A stretch of 35,229 bases of DNA, from assembly GCA_050299695.1 (NCBI GenBank), contig JBNKWI010000029.1:1-35229 (forward strand), read 5' to 3'. The notes below the pieces were generated by a model. The model did not search any database, had not been told where the DNA came from, and was given only the letters and a program-made list of their open reading frames with translations. The position numbers were made by a program, and so were the translations under genes. Source of the stretch: Ovoidimarina sp050299695. Its GTDB lineage: Bacteria; Pseudomonadota; Alphaproteobacteria; Rhodobacterales; Rhodobacteraceae. Positions 30,563 through 35,229 of the stretch are shown here, piece by piece (position 1 is the stretch's first letter; every line of letters begins with the position of its first letter).

Positions 30563-31776
30563 GACGGTTCGCCGCGCTTCTGTTCCTCCTTCTGGTCCCG
30601 GCGCTGGCCGTGGCCCAATCCAGTACCGTCGCCCCCGACGATCTAGAGTTGAAGGTCACCGTCGAAGAGGGTTCCGCCGCGCCCTACCAGGGCGAAATGG
30701 TCCTGATCGAGATCCACGGCATCTACCGCCGCCACATCACCCGCGAAAAGCTGGAGCAGCCGGACCTTGAGGGCTTCAACTGGATGCAGCTCGGCAGCGA
30801 CCACTGGTACGAGAGTCAACTGAACGGACGTACCGTCAAGAATTTCCGCCGACGCATGGCGCTGTTCCCGGATCGCGCGGGCACGCTCACCATCGGGCCC
30901 TTCGCGCACCATCTGACCCTCACCGACGAACACGACAACTGGTTCGATCACACCGTCGGGTCCGAGCCGGTGACGATCCAGGTCGAGCCGGCACCCGAGG
31001 TCTCGGGCTGGTGGTTCCCGGTCCGACGGCTGGAGATTTCCGACGAGTGGTCGAACCCGCCCGACCGGCTGGCGGAAGGGCAGGGCGTGCTGCGGGTGAT
31101 CCGCGTCACCGCGGTCGGGGTCTCGCCCGAAATGCTGCCGCCGATGCCGGAACTGACCTCGCCCTCGGCGCTGATCTTCCCGCATCCGGAAAAGCGCTTG
31201 GTCGAGTTGTCGCCGCACGGGCCGGTGGCGGTGGCGTTCTGGCGATGGACGATCCGCCCCACCAACGGAACCTTGGCGATCATCGAACCCGTTACTTTCG
31301 ACTATTTCGACACCACCACGCGCCAGGCGCATACGGCGACGATCTCGGCCCAACGCGTCGCGATGGATGAAACCGCGCTGCCTCCGGCACGGACCGGCGC
31401 GCCGGTCGCGGTGAAGCTCTCCATATTGCCTTCCGCCTCGGTGGCCGCGCTGGCGTTCCTGATCGTGCTGGTCCTGAGGCTGAAAGGGCGCGAGTTGCTC
31501 GACCCCGCGCGGATCTCCGCGCTGGATCCGGAACGCCGCGGCCTTCGCCGGGCGGCGCGACAGGGTGACATTGCCGCGCTCCGGCGCCACGCGGCGACTC
31601 TCCTTCGCCGGGACGGCGGGGAAGACCGCGCAGCGCTTCTTGCCGAACTCGACAGCGCGGTGTTCCGACGCGCCGCCCCGCCGCTTGACCCGCGCGCTTT
31701 CACCCGGCGTTTCCTGGCGGCCCACCCGGCTGCCGACCGCGCAACTTTGAAACCCGGGAACATCGTCCGCGGTTAG
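30559..31776 (+). CDS. BatD-like periplasmic/membrane protein
   Basis: The 405-residue protein has a Sec signal peptide (MRRFAALLFLLLVPALAVAQ, cleavage near AVA-QS). Beta-rich immunoglobulin-like repeats (about 22-285) include VTVEEGSAAPYQGEMVLIEI and RMALFPDRAGTLTIGPFAHHL, the BatD oxygen-tolerance pattern. One C-terminal transmembrane helix (SVAALAFLIVLVLRL, about 293-307) and a ~100-residue cytoplasmic tail follow. It is the last gene of the MoxR-VWA operon. There is no obvious terminator in the 56 bases before the response regulator, which has its own GGGAGG ribosome-binding site. Confidence 0.87.
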   Translation: MRRFAALLFLLLVPALAVAQSSTVAPDDLELKVTVEEGSAAPYQGEMVLIEIHGIYRRHITREKLEQPDLEGFNWMQLGSDHWYESQLNGRTVKNFRRRMALFPDRAGTLTIGPFAHHLTLTDEHDNWFDHTVGSEPVTIQVEPAPEVSGWWFPVRRLEISDEWSNPPDRLAEGQGVLRVIRVTAVGVSPEMLPPMPELTSPSALIFPHPEKRLVELSPHGPVAVAFWRWTIRPTNGTLAIIEPVTFDYFDTTTRQAHTATISAQRVAMDETALPPARTGAPVAVKLSILPSASVAALAFLIVLVLRLKGRELLDPARISALDPERRGLRRAARQGDIAALRRHAATLLRRDGGEDRAALLAELDSAVFRRAAPPLDPRAFTRRFLAAHPAADRATLKPGNIVRG

Positions 31777-31832
31777 CAATCTTGCGTTGCCTGTCGGCTT
31801 GTTGTTACCCTTGTCGTCGGGAGGAACATGTC

Positions 31833-32519
31833 ATGAAGACAGAAGCCGGGGATCCGATCCCGTGCGGCGTCAAGGCGGTACTGGTGATCGACGATCACCC
31901 GCTCTATGGCGACGCTTTGGCCTCGACGTTGCGGCGTGCCTTTCAGGATTGCCGCGTCGAGACCGCAACCACGCTCTGCGACGGACTCGAGATGGTGGGG
32001 GCGGCGTTTCGTCCGGACCTGGTGATGCTCGACCTGAAGCTGCCGGACGTGACCGGTCTTTCCGGCTTCCTCCGCCTGCGTGACCGGATGCCCGACACGC
32101 CGATCCTGGTGATCTCGGCGCTGACCTCGCCCGAGCTGGTTCATGCGCTGATGGCGGAGGGTGCCGCGGGATTCCTGCCGAAGGAGGCCTCGTCCCAGGT
32201 GATGCAGCACGCGCTTTGCGTGGTGAGTGCCGGCCGCAAGTACCTGCCGCCCGAATACGCCCAGGCACGGCGCGATCCCTCGCTGCCGCCCGACGTTCAT
32301 GCGATCAGCCAGCGCGTCGCCGAGCTGACGCCGCAGCAGACCCGGATCATGAAGCTGATCTGCGCCGGCAAGCCGAACAAGCAGATCGCTTACGAACTGC
32401 AACTCGCCGAGGCGACCGTGAAGGCGCATATCACCGCGCTGCTCCGCCGGCTCGGTGTGCAGAACCGGACCCAGGCGGCCGTGCTCGTCGAAAGCGCCAA
32501 TCTCGACGAGGCAGTCTAA
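31833..32519 (+). CDS. LuxR/NarL-type response regulator
   Basis: The 228-residue regulator has a receiver domain (about 14-130) with acidic pocket VIDDHP (Asp20, Asp21), phospho-acceptor Asp67 in VMLDLKLPD, VISALTS and the Lys in FLPKEAS. A GerE-type helix-turn-helix (about 160-222) follows: LTPQQTRIMKLICAGKPNKQIAYELQLAEATVKAHITALLRRLGV. The ATG at 31833 has GGGAGGAAC upstream; an in-frame TTG at 31782 is less likely. A FIST gene follows after 26 bases, then a histidine kinase, so it is the probable output of that set. Targets are unknown; in the comparable Pseudomonas cluster such regulators control alcohol oxidation genes. Confidence 0.93.
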   Translation: MKTEAGDPIPCGVKAVLVIDDHPLYGDALASTLRRAFQDCRVETATTLCDGLEMVGAAFRPDLVMLDLKLPDVTGLSGFLRLRDRMPDTPILVISALTSPELVHALMAEGAAGFLPKEASSQVMQHALCVVSAGRKYLPPEYAQARRDPSLPPDVHAISQRVAELTPQQTRIMKLICAGKPNKQIAYELQLAEATVKAHITALLRRLGVQNRTQAAVLVESANLDEAV

Positions 32520-32545
32520 CGCGGGGCCAAGAAGGAGGGAGCGCG

Positions 32546-33703
32546 ATGCTGAAAGTGCTTCCAGGGCCATCCACCGTCGGGGTGGGACAGTCCACGCTTC
32601 GCGACGCATGGGCCGCGGTGCGCGAGGCCTCGGCGAGAATCGACCTGGACCAGACCTGTTTCGTTCTGGCCTTCGTGCCGAACACCCTGCCGCTCGACCC
32701 TTTGGCCCAGGCGCTGAACGCCGCGTTGGGAGGCGTGCCGGTCTTCGGCTGTACCACAGCCGGCCAGATCGCCCGCGACGGTTACGAGAACGACGCGCTC
32801 CTCCTGATCGCCTTCCCCAAGGCGCATTTCCGCTGTGCCACGCAGCTCCTGACCCCGCTCAAGCCGCTCTCGATCCAGGCGATTTCGGCCGCGGCCAGCC
32901 AGCTCGCCACCCGCTTCCATCGGACGGCGGACTGGAACCGCCTCGCGCTCACCTTCGCCGACGGACTGTCGAAACAGGAGGACGTGCTGGTCGCGGCGCT
33001 CGAGATGGGGCTGGGCGACCTCCCGGTCTTTGGCGGTTCCGCCGGCGACGGGCTTGATTTCCGGGCGACCCATGTTTTCCACGCCGGGCGCTTTCATGAG
33101 AACGCCGCTGTGCTGATCCTTCTCGAGACCGATCTCGAATTCACCGGCCTCGGCTTCGATCATTTCCTGCCCACCAACGAGTGGATGGTCGTGACCGAGG
33201 CGAACCCCGAGGAACGGCTGGTCATCGAAATTAACGGCGCCCCGGCGGCCCCGGAATATGCCCGCCTTGTCGGCGTAGATCTGGACGAGCTCTCGCCCAG
33301 CGTCTTCGCCGAGAACCCGGTCTTGGTGCGCAATTCCGCGCTCTTCCATGTCCGCGCGATCCAGGGTGTCGAGCCGGGCGGTGCACTGTCGTTCCTCTCG
33401 GCGATCGACGAGGGGCTGCTGCTCCGGCTGGGCCACGAGCAGGAGATCCTGAAGACCCTCGAAACCGGCCTCGACGTGCGCGACGCGCGCGGCACCCGGC
33501 CCGATTTCATCCTCGGCTTCGACTGCGTGCTCAGAAAGCTCGAGATCGAGCAGAAACAGATGAGCCGGGAGGTCTCCGACATCCTTCGCGCCCGCCGTGT
33601 GTTCGGCTTCAACACCTATGGCGAGCAGCATTGCGGCGTCCATGTGAACCAGACCTTCGTCGGCGTGGCCTTCTTCACGCCCAAGCGGCGGGACCTCCAT
33701 TGA
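32546..33703 (+). CDS. FIST domain sensory protein (NosP-like)
   Basis: The 385-residue cytosolic protein has a FIST_N region (about 35-230) with FGCTTAGQIARDGYENDALLLIAF (about 71-94) and VFGGSAGDGLDF. The FIST_C region (about 230-370) has EINGAPAAPEYARLVGVDLDEL and FGFNTYGEQHCGVHVNQTFVGVAFF. FIST domains sense small ligands; the NosP subgroup binds haem and nitric oxide and regulates a partner kinase. The downstream kinase is of the type paired with NosP, so a gas or small-molecule input is a reasonable inference, but haem binding cannot be read from sequence. AAGGAGGGA gives a strong start at 32546. The stop TGA overlaps the presumed TTG start of the kinase. Confidence 0.88.
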   Translation: MLKVLPGPSTVGVGQSTLRDAWAAVREASARIDLDQTCFVLAFVPNTLPLDPLAQALNAALGGVPVFGCTTAGQIARDGYENDALLLIAFPKAHFRCATQLLTPLKPLSIQAISAAASQLATRFHRTADWNRLALTFADGLSKQEDVLVAALEMGLGDLPVFGGSAGDGLDFRATHVFHAGRFHENAAVLILLETDLEFTGLGFDHFLPTNEWMVVTEANPEERLVIEINGAPAAPEYARLVGVDLDELSPSVFAENPVLVRNSALFHVRAIQGVEPGGALSFLSAIDEGLLLRLGHEQEILKTLETGLDVRDARGTRPDFILGFDCVLRKLEIEQKQMSREVSDILRARRVFGFNTYGEQHCGVHVNQTFVGVAFFTPKRRDLH

Positions 33704-35229
33704 TCGACCCGAACGACCCGCTCGACGTGCAGGTGGCTCGGCAGGCCAAGATCATCGACGCGTTGGTGCGCCGCGCTGACCGCCAGCACGAGGCCGGCAC
33801 CACGGCGTATTCCGCCTTCCAGTCGGCCATCGCATTCCAGAGCCAGGTCTGGGCGAAGACGCGCGACCTCGAACGCGCCTCGAACGAACTGCAGGTGCTG
33901 CGCTTCGTCCGCGAGCGGACGCAGAAGAACCTGACCGACGCGATCTCGGTGATGGAAGGTGGCTTCGCGCTGTTCAGCGACGGGCGGCTTCAGGTCTGCA
34001 ACGACCTTTTCGGCACGCTCCTGCCCGACACCACCGACCGGATCCGTCCCGGGCTGAAGATCGAGGAGTATTTCGATCTTCTCGCCCTTAGCACCTCGCT
34101 CGAAGGGCTCGACGACACCGCCGGCGCAGTGCTGGAGGAAGCCCGACGCGGCGCGCAGACCAAGGCGCAGGACCTGCAATCCTTCGTCATCGAGCTGACC
34201 GGCGACCGCTGGTTCCAGGTGAGCCAGCAGCACACCAGCTACGACAACGTCGTGGTCCTCCTGACCGAGATCACCGAGATCGTCCGCAAGAACCGCTCCG
34301 AGAAGAACCAGCTGATCGACCGGCAGGGCCATTACCTGCAGGCCGCCTTCGACAATATCAGCCTCGGCATCTGCACGTTCTCGCGCACCGGCACCGTGAT
34401 GATCCACAACGATCGGTTCCGCGAGCTTCTCGGCTTGCCCTACACGCTGATCCAGAAGGGTGCGAGCTTCTCGGCGATCCTGGATTTCATCCACGTGAAC
34501 TACGCCCTTTCGGTCGACCTCGACGGGCTCGACGCCTGGATGGCCCGGCTGCGTCAGCATGGCCATATCCGCGAGACGCTCCGCCATGTGAGTGGCCGGG
34601 TGCTCGACCTTCACGTCCACCTCCTGCCCGACCGGGGGTTCCTCGCCGACATCAAGGACACCACGCTCGAGACACGCGCGACCGAACTTCTCGAGAAGCG
34701 GGTCGAGGAGCGCACCTCCGAGCTGACCGAGACGAACCGGCTCCTGACCGAGCAATACGAGGAACAGGCCCGGGTCGAGGAAGAACTCCGCATCGCCAAG
34801 GAACAGGCCGAGGCCGCGGTTTCGTCGAAGACCCGCTTCCTCGCCGCCGCCAGCCACGATCTCCTGCAGCCGATCAACGCCGCCAAGCTCCTGATCTCCA
34901 CGCTTTTCGACATGGCCGTCGGCACCGACATGGCGGACGTGGTGCAACGGCTCGACAAGTCCTTCACCTCGATGGAGGACCTCCTGCACGCGCTGCTCGA
35001 CATCTCGCGGCTCGAAAGTACCGGCACCGGCCTCACGCCCACCGAGTTCTGTCTCGGCACTCTGATCCAGGCGGTGACCGAGGATCAGGCGCCGCTCGCG
35101 CAGAAGAAGGGCGTGCGGCTGCGCACGGTCCCGACCTCGCTCTGGGTCCGCAGCGACCAGCGCTATCTGATGCGCTCGATCCAGAACCTTGTGGTGAACG
35201 CGATCCAGTACACCGAGACCGAGGGCGAG
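33700..35229 (+). CDS. PAS-domain sensor histidine kinase, NahK/ErcS' type (3' end beyond window)
   Basis: The frame is open for 510 codons to the window edge. No membrane segment is seen. An N-terminal helical region (1-75) is followed by two PAS-like domains, MEGGFALFSDGRLQVCNDLFG (about 85-105) and AFDNISLGICTFSRTGTVMIHNDRF (about 217-242). A coiled coil (about 325-375, EERTSELTETNRLLTEQYEE) leads to the dimerisation domain with phospho-His386 in FLAAASHDLLQPINAAKLL. The ATPase domain begins at about 455; the N-box NLVVNAIQYTE ends at the edge. The ASHDLLQP form is characteristic of NahK/ErcS' kinases, which usually carry a C-terminal receiver; whether one is present lies outside. The TTG at 33700, overlapping the FIST stop (TTGA), gives the longest coupled start; a GTG near 33730 is an alternative. 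Confidence 0.88.
   Translation, partial: MIDPNDPLDVQVARQAKIIDALVRRADRQHEAGTTAYSAFQSAIAFQSQVWAKTRDLERASNELQVLRFVRERTQKNLTDAISVMEGGFALFSDGRLQVCNDLFGTLLPDTTDRIRPGLKIEEYFDLLALSTSLEGLDDTAGAVLEEARRGAQTKAQDLQSFVIELTGDRWFQVSQQHTSYDNVVVLLTEITEIVRKNRSEKNQLIDRQGHYLQAAFDNISLGICTFSRTGTVMIHNDRFRELLGLPYTLIQKGASFSAILDFIHVNYALSVDLDGLDAWMARLRQHGHIRETLRHVSGRVLDLHVHLLPDRGFLADIKDTTLETRATELLEKRVEERTSELTETNRLLTEQYEEQARVEEELRIAKEQAEAAVSSKTRFLAAASHDLLQPINAAKLLISTLFDMAVGTDMADVVQRLDKSFTSMEDLLHALLDISRLESTGTGLTPTEFCLGTLIQAVTEDQAPLAQKKGVRLRTVPTSLWVRSDQRYLMRSIQNLVVNAIQYTETEGE

Noticed and set aside
33616..34989. 457-codon minus-strand open frame opposite the histidine kinase
   Set aside because: Shadow of the kinase, whose plus-strand frame is open to the window edge and shows clear PAS, DHp and ATPase motifs.
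1..35229. tRNA genes, CRISPR arrays, insertion sequences or prophage genes
   Set aside because: No cloverleaf, regularly spaced repeat, transposase or phage structural gene was recognised anywhere in the window.

Overview
The window is GC-rich and looks like chromosome from an alphaproteobacterium of the Rhodobacterales (Roseobacter/Rhodobacter/Paracoccus type). The evidence is the co-occurrence of a cytochrome c2/c550 close to the Rhodobacter form, DUF2125, an extensin-like LAS peptidase after tyrC, a homospermidine synthase, a short KdtA-like protein before lpxK, and an alphaproteobacterial SOS box (GTTC-N7-GTTC). No tRNA, rRNA, insertion sequence, prophage or CRISPR array is visible. Genes are densely packed, often with 4-nt ATGA/GTGA overlaps.

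Layout. 1-3733: the C-terminal part of an alpha-2-macroglobulin-like protein (its first ~110 bases do not fit), then pbpC and a DUF1697 gene, closed by a perfect 10-bp terminator hairpin. 3780-4999: cytochrome c2 (minus) divergent from isopentenyl-diphosphate isomerase (plus). 4996-7373: a minus-strand rtcB-prfH RNA-repair/ribosome-rescue pair, a candidate leader region, a strong terminator and a small secreted protein. 7676-9866: a 24-codon ORF coupled to a Kdo-transferase-like gene and lpxK. 9863-13349: a DsbA-like oxidoreductase and a DciA-like DUF721 protein (minus), divergent from mutY and alkB. 13359-17596: an imuB gene with a textbook LexA box but no imuA beside it, a GNAT acetyltransferase, a NYN-LOTUS putative RNase and a SulP permease. 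17723-20405: homospermidine synthase, a LysR regulator, an intergenic block rich in symmetric repeats and a 62-aa ORF. 20559-23160: hisC-tyrC-extensin-like operon. 23176-25767: DUF2125, ChaC and a secreted protein of uncertain family. 25835-31776: a complete MoxR-DUF58-(DUF4381-like)-BatA-BatB-TPR-BatD operon. 31833-35229 (open at the end): response regulator, FIST sensor and PAS-containing histidine kinase, an arrangement recalling the NosP/NahK-ErcS' signalling genes of Pseudomonas.

The most interesting points are: (1) the rtcB-prfH pair and the strong-Shine-Dalgarno mini-ORF upstream of it, in frame with rtcB but closed by a TGA; (2) the stand-alone SOS-controlled imuB; (3) the response regulator-FIST-kinase cluster; (4) two separate convergent gene pairs whose stop codons are the two strands of one CTAG; (5) a repeat-rich intergenic region at 20102-20160; and (6) the misfit sequence at the left edge. 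No wholly new system is demonstrable from sequence alone. The rtcB-prfH leader is the best candidate for undescribed regulation.
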